The translations under genes and the position numbers were made by a program. From NCBI GenBank assembly GCA_020249435.1, contig JADCFQ010000006.1, positions 1 to 64,000 of the forward strand: 64,000 nt of DNA, written 5' to 3'. The notes below the pieces were generated by a model. That model saw only the letters and a list, made by a program, of their open reading frames with translations, searched no databases and had not been told where the DNA came from. Shown here piece by piece: positions 28,392 to 37,128 of the stretch. Position 1 is the first letter of the stretch, and the number at the start of each line of letters is the position of its first letter. Origin of the DNA: Roseomonas sp. (lineage in GTDB: Bacteria > Pseudomonadota > Alphaproteobacteria > Acetobacterales > Acetobacteraceae).

Positions 28392-30266
28392 ATGAGCGGC
28401 AAGCAGGATCTGACCCGGCAGGAAGAATTCAAGCGCGCCACCGCAGGCGTGTTGCGCGCCATGGCACATGCCGATGCGGAAGTGCAGGTGGCTTTCCAGC
28501 CAGGGCCTTCCGGTGTCGCCGGCAAGCGCGTGCGCCTGCCGCTGCCAACCCGCGCGCTGCCCGCCAATGAAATGGCGAAGCTCCGTGGTGCGGCGGATGC
28601 CGCTGCGCTCAAGCTTCGGCATCATGATGAAGCCTTGCATGCCAGCCGCATTCCAACGCGGCGCGAAGCCAAGGAAGTGTTTGACGCGCTGGAACAGGTG
28701 CGCGTGGAAGCGGTGGGGTCGCGCCACATGGCCGGCGTTGCCGCCAATCTGCGCGCCAAGCTGATCGAAGAATGCGAAGCCGAAGGCTATGATCGCATGA
28801 CGCGCAAGGACCAGATGCCGCTGCCGGCAGCCTTGGGCCTGATTGCGCGTGAACGCCTGACCGGCGAAGCCGCGCCGGAAGCCGCCCATCGCGTTTTGGA
28901 TTTGTGGCGCGACACGATTGGTGAGGATGCCGAAAAGGCCCTCACGGAAATGACGGATACGGCGGAAGACCAAGGTGCTTTCGCCCGCGCCGCGCGCAAG
29001 CTGCTGACCGCGCTCGACCTCGCCGAGGCCGAGATGGAGGCCGAGAGCGAACAGCAGGACGAAGAAGGCGAAGAAGGCGGCGAAAGCACGCCCCAGCAGG
29101 ACCAATCCGGCGAGGGACAGAGCCAATCCGAACAGGAAGATGAAATGCTCGGCGCCCAGCCCGAGCAGATGCAGGGCGAAGCATCCGAAGAAGAGGCCGA
29201 GGAATCCGAAGAAGATGGCGCCGCAGCCGATGGCGATGACAAGCCAGGTGGCCCGCAGCAGCGCCGCGACGTGCCGCAGGTGGATGACACCACGCGCTAC
29301 CACGCCTTCACGACGCAATTCGATGAAGTCGTGGCCGCCGATGATCTCTGCGATCCAGATGAACTCACGCGCCTTCGCCAACAGCTTGACCAGCAGCTTT
29401 CGCATTTGCAGGGCGTGGTTTCCAAACTCGCCAATCGCCTGCAACGCCGGTTGCTTGCGCAGCAGCAGCGCGCCTGGGATTTCGATCTGGAAGAAGGCAT
29501 TCTGGATGTCGCGCGGCTGGCGCGCATTGTCGCGAACCCAACCCATTCGCTGTCTTATAAGCGCGAACGTGAGACGGATTTCCGCGACACGGTGGTGACG
29601 CTGCTGATTGACAATTCAGGTTCCATGCGCGGGCGCCCGATCACCGTTGCCGCCATGTGCAGCGATATTCTGGCGCGCACTTTGGAACGCTGCGCGGTCA
29701 AAACAGAAATCCTTGGTTTTACAACGCGCGCCTGGAAGGGCGGGCAAAGCCGTGAACGTTGGGTGGCGGAAGGCAAGGCACGCAATCCGGGCCGGCTGAA
29801 TGATCTGCGCCATGTGATCTACAAGCCCGCCGATGCGCCCTGGCGGCGTGCGCGCAAGAACCTCGGCCTCATGCTGCGCGAAGGCTTGCTCAAGGAAAAC
29901 ATTGATGGTGAGGCTTTGGAATGGGCCTATAAGCGCATTCTCGCGCGCCCTGAACATCGCCGCATCCTGATGGTGATTTCCGATGGCGCGCCGGTGGATG
30001 ACAGCACGCTTTCGGTCAATCCGGGCAATTACCTGGAACGGCATTTGCGCAAGGTGATTGGCGAGATCGAAGGCCGCGGCGCGGTGGAATTGGTCGCGAT
30101 TGGCATCGGCCATGATGTGACACGCTATTACCGCCGCGCGGTGACGATTGTGGATGCCGAGGAATTGGGCGGCACCATGATGAAGAAGCTCGCTGAATTG
30201 TTCGATGAGGATGCGGCAGAAGCCTGGCAGCGGAGCGCCGCCGAGCGTTCCTCTATGGTGGCGTGA
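28392..30266 (+). CDS. cobT: Cobaltochelatase subunit CobT
   Basis: A 624-residue partner of CobS. A helical N-terminal domain is followed by a very acidic Glu/Gln/Asp-rich linker (about residues 210-300) and a C-terminal von Willebrand A domain. The MIDAS metal site DNSGSMRG begins at Asp407. CobS and CobT form the ATPase rings that act on CobN. I chose the ATG at 28392, which has a GAGAGAG-type ribosome site, over one 18 bases earlier without a site. This gene is the cobaltochelatase cobT, not the nucleotide-loop phosphoribosyltransferase of the same name. Confidence 0.95.
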   Translation: MSGKQDLTRQEEFKRATAGVLRAMAHADAEVQVAFQPGPSGVAGKRVRLPLPTRALPANEMAKLRGAADAAALKLRHHDEALHASRIPTRREAKEVFDALEQVRVEAVGSRHMAGVAANLRAKLIEECEAEGYDRMTRKDQMPLPAALGLIARERLTGEAAPEAAHRVLDLWRDTIGEDAEKALTEMTDTAEDQGAFARAARKLLTALDLAEAEMEAESEQQDEEGEEGGESTPQQDQSGEGQSQSEQEDEMLGAQPEQMQGEASEEEAEESEEDGAAADGDDKPGGPQQRRDVPQVDDTTRYHAFTTQFDEVVAADDLCDPDELTRLRQQLDQQLSHLQGVVSKLANRLQRRLLAQQQRAWDFDLEEGILDVARLARIVANPTHSLSYKRERETDFRDTVVTLLIDNSGSMRGRPITVAAMCSDILARTLERCAVKTEILGFTTRAWKGGQSRERWVAEGKARNPGRLNDLRHVIYKPADAPWRRARKNLGLMLREGLLKENIDGEALEWAYKRILARPEHRRILMVISDGAPVDDSTLSVNPGNYLERHLRKVIGEIEGRGAVELVAIGIGHDVTRYYRRAVTIVDAEELGGTMMKKLAELFDEDAAEAWQRSAAERSSMVA

Positions 30267-30282
30267 CGCGCTGAACCATCAC

Positions 30283-31242
30283 ATGGCGGCGCCTTCGCTT
30301 TCGCGCCGCGCCCTGCTTGCTGGCTTTCTCGCGGCCAGCGCTGCACCCGCCCTGGCGCAAAATGCCGCGCAGCCTTTTGCGCTGCCGGACATCCCAGGGC
30401 CGCTTCGCCCCTTGGGTGGATTGGTGATTGACCCGAAACCATTGGGCGGTGGTGGTTTTTCGGGCGTACATCTGGCGCCGGATTTAACGCTGACCTTGAT
30501 CAGTGATCGCGGCCATTGGGCCGAAGCGCGGCTGGTATTGGATGGGCTGGCGCCGATTGGCCTGCAACCGCTGCGCCATGGGCCCTTGCGCGATGAGGCC
30601 GGGCGCCCCCTGCCGCGCGGCTTCGCTGCGGATGCCGAGGCGCTGGCGCGGCTGCCCGATGGCACCTGGTTGGTCGCCTTTGAACGCCGCCATCGACTCC
30701 GCGCCTATCGCCGCTTGGATGGGCCGGGCACCCATATCCCGCCGCCGCCGGGCTTGGAAAACGCGCCAGCCAATGGCGGGTTGGAGAGCCTGGCCGTGCT
30801 GCCAGATGGTCAGCTTTTCGCGATTGCGGAGACCTTCACCCCGCCAGACCGTCCAGAATTGCGCCATGCCTGGCTTGGCACGCCGGGGCGCTGGATGCCG
30901 CTTTATTGGCAGCCCGCCCCCGGCTTTCACCCAACCGATGCAGCGATCCTGCCCGATGGTCGCGCGCTGGTGCTCGAACGGCGCTTCAGCCTTTTGGGCG
31001 GTTTCGCCGCGCGGCTGGTGATGACCGCACCGGAGGCGCTGCGCTCAACAACCGAAGGCACGGTGCTGCGCGGCGAGACCATCCTGATGTTGGATGACGC
31101 ACCCTTGCCGGCGGAGAATTGGGAAGGCATCGCCGTGACGCGTTTTGGTGATCAGACGCTGGTGGCGCTGATCTCCGATGACAATGAAAGCGTCTTGCAG
31201 CGGAGCCTTTTGCTGCTGTTTGCGTGGCGCGTGAGGCAATAG
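30283..31242 (+). CDS. Exported esterase-like/phytase-like protein
   Basis: A 319-residue exported protein. The leader SLSRRALLAGFLAASAAPALAQ carries a twin-Arg pair, so Tat export is possible. The mature part reads like the phytase-like beta-propeller family, with LISDRGHWAEARL near residue 70, LPDGTWLVAFERRH, and a repeated pattern of short beta stretches to the end (TLVALISDDN). Members are annotated as esterase-like or phytase-like, but few have known substrates. It follows cobT by 16 bases, probably by chance. Confidence 0.75.
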   Translation: MAAPSLSRRALLAGFLAASAAPALAQNAAQPFALPDIPGPLRPLGGLVIDPKPLGGGGFSGVHLAPDLTLTLISDRGHWAEARLVLDGLAPIGLQPLRHGPLRDEAGRPLPRGFAADAEALARLPDGTWLVAFERRHRLRAYRRLDGPGTHIPPPPGLENAPANGGLESLAVLPDGQLFAIAETFTPPDRPELRHAWLGTPGRWMPLYWQPAPGFHPTDAAILPDGRALVLERRFSLLGGFAARLVMTAPEALRSTTEGTVLRGETILMLDDAPLPAENWEGIAVTRFGDQTLVALISDDNESVLQRSLLLLFAWRVRQ

Positions 31243-31278
31243 GCAGAATAAGCCACGCAAGACAATTGTCCGTCGCTT

Positions 31279-32250
31279 CTACTCCGCCCTGATCCCCGCC
31301 GCGCGGACCACTGCGCCCCAACGTTCCCATTCCTCCGCTACCATTTGCGCGAAGGCAGCGCGGCTGACCTGGCCAGGCTCGGCGCCGAGTTGGTGAACGC
31401 GGGCGATCACATCGGGCTGGCGCAGCACCTCATTAACCTCGGTATGGATGCGGTCCAGCAGGGGCGCGGGTGTGGCGCGCGGCGCAAAAAGCCCACCCCA
31501 AAACATCAGGACATGCCCGGGCAGGGTTTCCGCGAAGGTCGGCACATCGGGCATGATCGAAAGGCGTTGTGTGCCGCTCACGGCGATGGGGCGCAATTGC
31601 CCGGAATCCACAAAGCTGCGGCCAGAAAGCGTACTGTCATGGGCGAAATCCACATCGCCACGCACCAGCGCGGTCAGGGCCGGCGCATTGCCCGTATAGG
31701 GCACCAGGGTGAATTCCGTGCCCGTCTCGCGTTGAAAAAGTGTCATTGTCAGATGGTTGATCGCCCCCGTGCCGGGATGGGCGACCGTCAGGCGCCCGGG
31801 CGCGCGGCGCGCGGCTTCAATCATCTGCGCCACGGTACGGATCGGGCTCTCGGGGCGGACCAGCAGCAGCATCGGCGCTTCCTGCGCCAGCACAATCGGC
31901 GCGAAATCGCGCATTGGATCGAAAGTGGAACCCCTATTCACCAGGGGCGCGATGATGGTGGAATTGGATGTATACATCAGCGTCATGCCATCAGGTGCGG
32001 CGCGCGCCACTTGATCGGCGGCAACCAAGGTCGCCGCGCCGGGCCGGTTTTCGACAATGAAGCTAGTGCCGGGCAGGCGTTCATTCAGCTTGCCCGCGAC
32101 CAGGCGCGCCATGATGTCATTCGCCCCGCCAGGTGCGAAGCCCACCACAAAGCGCACCTGGCGCAGCGGAAAATTCTGCGCCAAGGCGGGCGCCCCGGCG
32201 AATAGCGCTGATGCGCCAAGCAAGGCGCTGCGACGGCTGATGGCGGTCAT
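31279..32250 (-). CDS. Bug-family (TTT) solute-binding protein
   Basis: A 323-residue periplasmic binding protein of the Bug/TctC family. A signal peptide with twin Arg (ISRRSALLGASALFAGAPALA) is followed by FPLRQVRFVVGFAPGGANDIMAR, which includes the family's ligand loop. Bug proteins bind carboxylates such as citrate, glutamate or aromatic acids and feed TctAB permeases; none is encoded in this window. GGAGG precedes the ATG. A second Bug gene lies directly upstream on the same strand, about 30-40 % alike by eye. Confidence 0.92.
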   Translation of the reverse strand: MTAISRRSALLGASALFAGAPALAQNFPLRQVRFVVGFAPGGANDIMARLVAGKLNERLPGTSFIVENRPGAATLVAADQVARAAPDGMTLMYTSNSTIIAPLVNRGSTFDPMRDFAPIVLAQEAPMLLLVRPESPIRTVAQMIEAARRAPGRLTVAHPGTGAINHLTMTLFQRETGTEFTLVPYTGNAPALTALVRGDVDFAHDSTLSGRSFVDSGQLRPIAVSGTQRLSIMPDVPTFAETLPGHVLMFWGGLFAPRATPAPLLDRIHTEVNEVLRQPDVIARVHQLGAEPGQVSRAAFAQMVAEEWERWGAVVRAAGIRAE

Positions 32251-32331
32251 GGTTTCCTCCCTTTGGTTTTCAGCCAGGAAACCACCTCGGCAGGGTTTGG
32301 TCGAGGGGGCGAGGCCCTGCCAATCCCAAGA

Positions 32332-33312
32332 CTATTCCACCCGCCCAATGCGATTGACGGCTGCTGCCACGCGCTTGAAATCCGCTTCCAGAAAATCCTG
32401 GAAGGCTTGGCCGTCTCGGTGATCCAATTCCAACCCTGCTGTTTCAAGCTGGCGCAGCATTTCAGGGTCTTTTGCAACGGCAGCGGTCGCCTGGCGCCAG
32501 GCATCGCGTTCCGTGGCCGGTGTTGCGGGTTGGCTAAAAATACCGACCCAGAGGTAAAACTCCACATCCGCAAGGCCGAGTTCGAGCGCTGTTGGCACAT
32601 CCGGCAACAAGGCCACGCGGCGCGCCCCGGTATTGACCAAGGCGCGCATGGCGCCGGAGCGGATTTGTGGCGCAGCTACAGCCGCCGTTGCGGCGGTGGC
32701 AGCGATATGCCCGCCAAGCACGGCGGTCATGGCTGGGCCGCCGCCAGAATAGGGCACATGGTTCAACCGAAACCCGCCCGCCTGGGCCAGCATTTCGAAT
32801 GGCAGGTGGATGGCGCTATAGGGGCCTGAAGAGCCGTAAGCGATCTGCCCGGGCCTGCGCCGCGCATCCTCGGCAAATTCCTGGAAGCTCCGCCAGGGCG
32901 CATCGGCCTTCACCACAAGGATCAAGGGATCAGCCGTCAGCAGTGCAATTGGTGCGAGGCTCGCGCGTTCAAAGGATGCCGGGCGCTGAAACAGCGCATC
33001 CGCTGCCGGGATCGAGGAAAAGGCGACATGCGCGATCACGCCGGTATAACCATCGGGCCGCGCCGTGGCGCCGGCATTCATGCCAAGCGCGCCACCGGCA
33101 CCGCCACGGTTCTGCAGCACGACCGACTGGTTCCAATGGCGCTGCAAGGCGGCACCATAGGGCCGCGCGATCAGATCGGTGGCGCCACCGGGCGGAAAGG
33201 GGATGATGATGGAGACCGCCCGGTTCGGAAAACCGGGCTGCGCCAAGGCAGGAGAGGCTGCGCCCGCCAGCGCCAAGCCAAGTGCCGCGCGGCGTGACAG
33301 AATATGCTTCAT
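32332..33312 (-). CDS. Bug-family (TTT) solute-binding protein
   Basis: A 326-residue Bug/TctC-type periplasmic protein. The signal peptide is LSRRAALGLALAGAASPALA and the ligand-binding segment FPPGGATDLIARPY lies near residue 42. The YGSSGPYSAIHLP and HVPYSGGGPAMTAVLGG segments are family hallmarks. It precedes another Bug gene by 81 bases. The ligand is unknown and no permease is near, so both may share TctAB partners encoded elsewhere. Confidence 0.92.
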   Translation of the reverse strand: MKHILSRRAALGLALAGAASPALAQPGFPNRAVSIIIPFPPGGATDLIARPYGAALQRHWNQSVVLQNRGGAGGALGMNAGATARPDGYTGVIAHVAFSSIPAADALFQRPASFERASLAPIALLTADPLILVVKADAPWRSFQEFAEDARRRPGQIAYGSSGPYSAIHLPFEMLAQAGGFRLNHVPYSGGGPAMTAVLGGHIAATAATAAVAAPQIRSGAMRALVNTGARRVALLPDVPTALELGLADVEFYLWVGIFSQPATPATERDAWRQATAAVAKDPEMLRQLETAGLELDHRDGQAFQDFLEADFKRVAAAVNRIGRVE

Positions 33313-33372
33313 GGTTTCGCTCCCCGTTTTGTCAGGCGGAGGTTAGATGATTTTCGACCCGAGTTGAATAAT

Positions 33373-33543
33373 TCATGGCACCTGGGCGCACCGAAACCCG
33401 ATTTGGGCCACCGCAGTTTCCGGCGGCTTGCCCGCGCGATGATCCCGGTGCGTTTGCGCGGCGCCATGCCACCCGGAACCGCCGCGGGTGATGCGTTGAT
33501 TACCCTGCGCGGTATCCACCCATTCGCCGAGATTGGCGCCCAT
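33373..33543 (-). pseudogene. Decayed formylglycine-generating-enzyme (SUMF1-type) C terminus
   Basis: Reading the minus strand from 33543 gives 56 codons that match the end of the SUMF1/FGE family. NLGEWVDT stands for the NxWEW segment, RGGSGWHGAAQ for RGGSW, and IGFRCA for the closing GFR motif, then a stop. Just upstream in the same frame an in-frame TAG (complement of 33550-33552 or close to it) falls where GLYDM is expected, and earlier sequence shifts frame. No intact start or N-terminal domain is found up to the tRNA. It is most likely the remnant of a once-complete gene. Coordinates cover only the part I can align. Confidence 0.6.
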
Positions 33544-33919
33544 AACCTAAAGGCCGCTCATGCCGGGCAGCCTGATGGCAATGCGCGCCGATCCGATGGC
33601 GCGATTGCACCTGGCGCAACGGTCGAGTTCGAGGGCGGCTGGGGCGCAATCGTGCAGACAACCGGCAGCTTCTTCGCGCGGGTGGCAGGGCGGCCTTGCT
33701 TGTCAGACATCAGCATAGCGGGCCTGTCAGTTGGCCCTGCGCGGTGCTGGCGCTCTTTTGCAGTCGGGCCTTTACCGATGGGTCAAGCAGCCACGGCAGC
33801 GTCACACGGGCTGCAGCGTCACTTGAACACACGACCGTCCAGCAGACCGGGGCGGTTCAGGGCCGTCATGCGGAGAAGCTTGCCCAAACCCTGCCCTGGC
33901 GGGTATATCCCTTAAAAGC
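33544..33919. other. Non-coding stretch between FGE remnant and tRNA-Gly
   Basis: About 375 bases without a gene I can support. The first part, up to about 33700, probably holds further decayed sequence of the FGE-type gene, broken by stops and frame changes. The rest, up to the tRNA, shows no recognisable coding signal on either strand. A plus-strand open frame runs through here but reads as nothing known and starts inside the Bug gene's start region. Confidence 0.5.
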
Positions 33920-33994
33920 GCGGGCGTAGTTCAGAGGTAGAACGTCAGCTTCCCAAGCTGAATGTCGGGGGTTCGATTCCCCCCGCCCGCTCCA
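33920..33994 (+). tRNA. tRNA-Gly (anticodon CCC)
   Basis: A full cloverleaf is visible. Acceptor arms GCGGGCG (33920-33926) and CGCCCGC pair, the D arm is GTTC...GAAC, and the anticodon stem TCAGC/GCTGA encloses the loop TTCCCAA with anticodon CCC. The T arm GGGGG/CCCCC holds TTCGATT. Discriminator T and an encoded CCA end follow. It reads GGG glycine codons. Confidence 0.96.
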
Positions 33995-34055
33995 TGCGGT
34001 TCGCGTGTTCAGCGCCGCTGCGGGATCCGCCCGATGGCGCCGGTCAGCACAAACG

Positions 34056-34084
34056 TTGATTTTTCGTAAATTCGGGCTTAATGA
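34056..34084 (+). promoter_or_regulatory. Possible sigma-70 promoter for the RTX gene
   Basis: TTGATT and TAATGA are separated by 17 bases in an A/T-rich patch, about 47 bases before the RTX start codon. The -35 is good and the -10 is weak, so this is a suggestion only. Confidence 0.3.
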
Positions 34085-34130
34085 ACTGCTCGTTATTCCG
34101 CTTTCGTATTACTCAGGACAGGAATTCGCG

Positions 34131-35750
34131 ATGTCGGGAACCTCAGGCAATGATTATATTCTTGGGACCGCGTTAAATGATGTTCTGTCCGGCTTTGCCG
34201 GTAACGATACCATTCTGGGCCTTGATGGGGATGATGATCTTTATGGCGGTAGCGGTTCAGATAGCCTGGTTGGCGGCAATGGCGATGATTGGCTCATCAC
34301 CGATCTGAATGCCGGCAATGCCACACTTCTTGGCGGCAACGGAAATGATCTGCTCAGTTCAGGCAACGGCAACGATATCCTCGATGGCGGCGATGGGTTT
34401 GACTTGCTTGCGGGCAGTCCGGGCAATGATAGTATTTTTGGAGGCGCGGGCGATGACTTCCTGGAGGGCGATTGGGGGCAGGATACCTATCGCGGCGGTA
34501 GTGGAGCGGATGTCTTTTATCTGACCTACACGGACTTCTCAAATCTCTCCGACATCGGTTCGTCAGTCCTCGCACCTGACCAAGTGCTTGACTTCAACCG
34601 CACCGAGGGTGACTTCCTCGTTCTCATTGGGGGTTTTCTGGACTATCCAACCCCGGCGATATACTATCCGCCTAGCGGCGCTGCAGGGCTACCACTACGT
34701 TGGATGGGCTCCCTGCCCTCGGTTGTACCTGCCCTGTTGCCGCTGACTTCGCTGCCGGGTGGCGCAGTTCAAGGCTATATCCCCGTCTATTGGATACCGC
34801 GATTGGGCGGGGATGGCTGGGTCGCCATGGACCTGGATATGGATGGTGTGCTGGACGCTGGTGACTTCGCCGTTTTTGTTGATACGGCAGATAATCAACC
34901 GCTGACCGCTGCCGATTTCCCGTTAGATGGCTTTGATTTCCGGTTCGCGACCGCAGGCAGTGACTCCGTGCTCGGCGTTGCTGCGGCTGATTTGCTGAAT
35001 GGCCTCTCCGGCAATGACACTATGGATGGTGCGGGCGGCAATGACGTTCTTTGGGGGGGCGATGGGAATGATATTCTCCGCGGTGGTACTGGCAATGACA
35101 CGCTGAGTTCCTGGGATGGCAATGACACCATGCTGGGCGGCGATGGGGATGATTTCATTGAAGGTTACGCATCTGATTCCATTGATGGTGGTGCCGGCAA
35201 TGATACAATCTTTGGTTGGTGGGGCGCCGAGACGATCATCGCTAGCCCAGGTAATGATTGGATTGATTTTGCAGGCGGCAATGACAGCTTCACCTATATT
35301 GCCGGTACCGGGAATGACACACTGATCGGTGGCGCCGGCGCGGATACACTCAGCCTTTCTGCCGGAAATTGGACGTCTGGCAATGATGGCATCTGGACCA
35401 CCTATTCCCAAGGCAGCGCTAGGCTTTATGTCCAGGGTTTTGAAAGCGTCATCGGCGCGGCGCCGACGAGCGCTGATGAAAACCTACTCGGTACTAGCGG
35501 CAACAACTCGCTTTCGGGCGGCAACGGCAATGACACGCTTTCAGGTCTTGAAGGCGCGGATACGCTTGATGGCGGGGCGGATAACGACTACCTGATCGGC
35601 GGCGATGGCAGTGATTTACTGATCGGCGGAGCCGGCAATGACACGCTAATAGGCGGCGCTGGTGACAACCTCTCAGGTGGCGCCGGCGATGACATCATCC
35701 TGATTGGCACCACCACCCTCGCCGATATCACCGCGCTCTTCGGAACTTAA
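34131..35750 (+). CDS. RTX calcium-binding protein, putative type I secretion substrate
   Basis: A 539-residue acidic protein with no N-terminal signal peptide. Three blocks of RTX nonapeptides (GGxGxDxLx) occupy about residues 18-130, 275-410 and 452-523. Between the first two lies a non-repetitive region with a dockerin/EF-hand-like loop, DLDMDGVLDAGDF, at residue 234. The extreme C terminus, ADITALFGT, fits an uncleaved type I secretion signal. Such proteins fold on binding calcium outside the cell; no protease, lipase or other catalytic motif is seen, so this may be a surface or matrix protein. The ATG at 34131 follows AGGACAGGA. The gene is less G/C-rich than its neighbours, partly because of the repeats. 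Confidence 0.9.
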   Translation: MSGTSGNDYILGTALNDVLSGFAGNDTILGLDGDDDLYGGSGSDSLVGGNGDDWLITDLNAGNATLLGGNGNDLLSSGNGNDILDGGDGFDLLAGSPGNDSIFGGAGDDFLEGDWGQDTYRGGSGADVFYLTYTDFSNLSDIGSSVLAPDQVLDFNRTEGDFLVLIGGFLDYPTPAIYYPPSGAAGLPLRWMGSLPSVVPALLPLTSLPGGAVQGYIPVYWIPRLGGDGWVAMDLDMDGVLDAGDFAVFVDTADNQPLTAADFPLDGFDFRFATAGSDSVLGVAAADLLNGLSGNDTMDGAGGNDVLWGGDGNDILRGGTGNDTLSSWDGNDTMLGGDGDDFIEGYASDSIDGGAGNDTIFGWWGAETIIASPGNDWIDFAGGNDSFTYIAGTGNDTLIGGAGADTLSLSAGNWTSGNDGIWTTYSQGSARLYVQGFESVIGAAPTSADENLLGTSGNNSLSGGNGNDTLSGLEGADTLDGGADNDYLIGGDGSDLLIGGAGNDTLIGGAGDNLSGGAGDDIILIGTTTLADITALFGT

Positions 35751-36174
35751 CCTCGGGGCCTCAACCCAAAACCGGGGCTCAAAAATGATTGCGCCGCAGC
35801 CCCTGACCTGCGCCACCGGCAACATGCCGCAGGATCAGGCAGAAGCTGCTGCAGAATAGGGGCGCTTTCGCGAAAGCGGATCAGGACCTACCCGCTTTTC
35901 AAGCCCACCATGGCTGAAAAAGTAACCAGCCAGCGCGTTGCAAGCCGATTGAAACGCGGTAAAAGGAAATCACAATTCAAGACCAGACCATGAATTTCAG
36001 CGGTCTGCCGAACCATGACAGCAACCGGGGAATATCGCGCAGTATTTGAAACAAACCCCTGCATCTTAAAAGCCCGCACAAATCAAAAGTGCCGAAAGCT
36101 CAGCGCCGAGCACAAGGCCATAAGTCCTGTAGCCTTTTACCGATAGAAATGGCCAAGCCACGCTTTCATTCATG
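35751..36174. other. Long intergenic gap downstream of the RTX gene
   Basis: 424 bases with no supported gene. The segment is more A/T-rich than the surrounding genes. It contains the perfect palindrome at 35863-35878 and a CCTGCG/CGCAGG pair near 35810-35832. A 63-codon minus-strand frame (35888-36079) has no ribosome site or recognisable features. The gap lies between converging genes, so terminators are expected, but none has a classic U-run. Confidence 0.5.
35863..35878. repeat. Perfect 16-bp palindrome
   Basis: CGCTTTCGCGAAAGCG reads the same on both strands. It lies in the gap between the converging RTX and epimerase-like genes. It could be part of a terminator or a REP-like unit. Confidence 0.5.
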
Positions 36175-37041
36175 TCACTTTACGGAGCAGGAGCCCAAAC
36201 TCGCCGCCAATCCTTCCCGATAACTCGGGTAGCGCCATTGAATGCCAAGCGCGGCCTTGGTCGCGGCATTCGCGACACGGCGATTTTCCGACCAGAAGGA
36301 CAGCGCCATGGGTGACATGCTCAAGCGCGCTTCCTCAAAAGGCATGGCCGGCGGTGGCGGCGCGCCCAAAAGCCGCGCGGCTTCTTCCATGACGGTCGCG
36401 CTATCGGCTGGTTCATCATCCACGAAATTCAAAACCCGGCAGCCGGGCGGCGGTGGGTTGCTGATGGCGGCCATCACCGCATGGGCGATATCATCGCGGT
36501 GAATGCGGCTGAAGCTATGGCCGGGCTTCACCACGCGCCGCGCAACACCCGAGCGCAATTCGGCAAAAGGCGCGCGGCCTGGTCCATAAATTCCGCCCAC
36601 TCGACAAATATCCAAAGCGGCGCCCGCAGGCCGTGCGGCACGCCAAGCTTCCTCGGCCGCCAGGCGCCTTTGGCTCCGCGCCTGGCCAGGGGCGGGTGGC
36701 GTCGTCTCATCCACGAGCCCACCAGCGCGGTCCCCATAAACCCCGGTGGTGGAAAGATAGCCGATCCAGCGCTGTTTCCCGGAAGCAAGCGCCGCAGCGT
36801 GGCGGCGCAGCACCGGGTCGCCGCCTTCATCCGGCGGCGTGGTAATCAGCCAATGGCTGGCGGCGGCGAAAGCGGGGCCAGCCTGATCAAAGCCGATCAC
36901 CTCAACCCCCACCGGCGCCCTCAGGTTTTCCGGTTGGCGCGAGGTACCAATCACCCGCCAGCCGGCCTTGGCAGCGGCTTCAGCCACCGCGCGCCCGGCA
37001 TAGCCCAAGCCGGTAATGATCAGCGTCTTGTCGTGTTTCAT
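36175..37041 (-). CDS. NAD(P)-binding epimerase-like protein (YeeZ type)
   Basis: A 288-residue extended-SDR-like protein. GLGYAGRAVAEAA near residue 12 is the Rossmann loop. GYLSTTGVYGDRAGG carries the Ser and Tyr region of epimerases, and the C-terminal half reads like YeeZ-type NAD-dependent epimerase/dehydratases (HRDDIAHAVMAAI). Substrate unknown; cytoplasmic. The ATG at 37041 suits the Rossmann start; an earlier ATG would add eight residues. It is divergent from the TPR-protein gene across 87 bases. Confidence 0.82.
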   Translation of the reverse strand: MKHDKTLIITGLGYAGRAVAEAAAKAGWRVIGTSRQPENLRAPVGVEVIGFDQAGPAFAAASHWLITTPPDEGGDPVLRRHAAALASGKQRWIGYLSTTGVYGDRAGGLVDETTPPAPGQARSQRRLAAEEAWRAARPAGAALDICRVGGIYGPGRAPFAELRSGVARRVVKPGHSFSRIHRDDIAHAVMAAISNPPPPGCRVLNFVDDEPADSATVMEEAARLLGAPPPPAMPFEEARLSMSPMALSFWSENRRVANAATKAALGIQWRYPSYREGLAASLGSCSVK

Positions 37042-37128
37042 GGTTTTTCCGCCACGCGCCATCACAAATACATTGTGTGTTCCATCAACATATTACCATG
37101 GCGCGCGGGCTGCGCTACAAGGTCAACC

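Noticed and set aside
28377-29546. 389-codon minus-strand frame
   Set aside because: It lies opposite cobT; its Phe/Gly-rich part is just the complement of cobT's acidic linker.
33304-33915. 203-codon plus-strand frame before the tRNA
   Set aside because: It begins inside the start of the Bug gene, has no ribosome site, and runs opposite the recognisable FGE remnant.
34185-35700. CRISPR array or DNA tandem repeat
   Set aside because: The repetitive DNA is in frame and encodes RTX nonapeptides; unit sequences vary and there are no spacers.
35888-36079. 63-codon minus-strand frame in the gap after the RTX gene
   Set aside because: No ribosome site, no recognisable feature and atypical composition for this genome.
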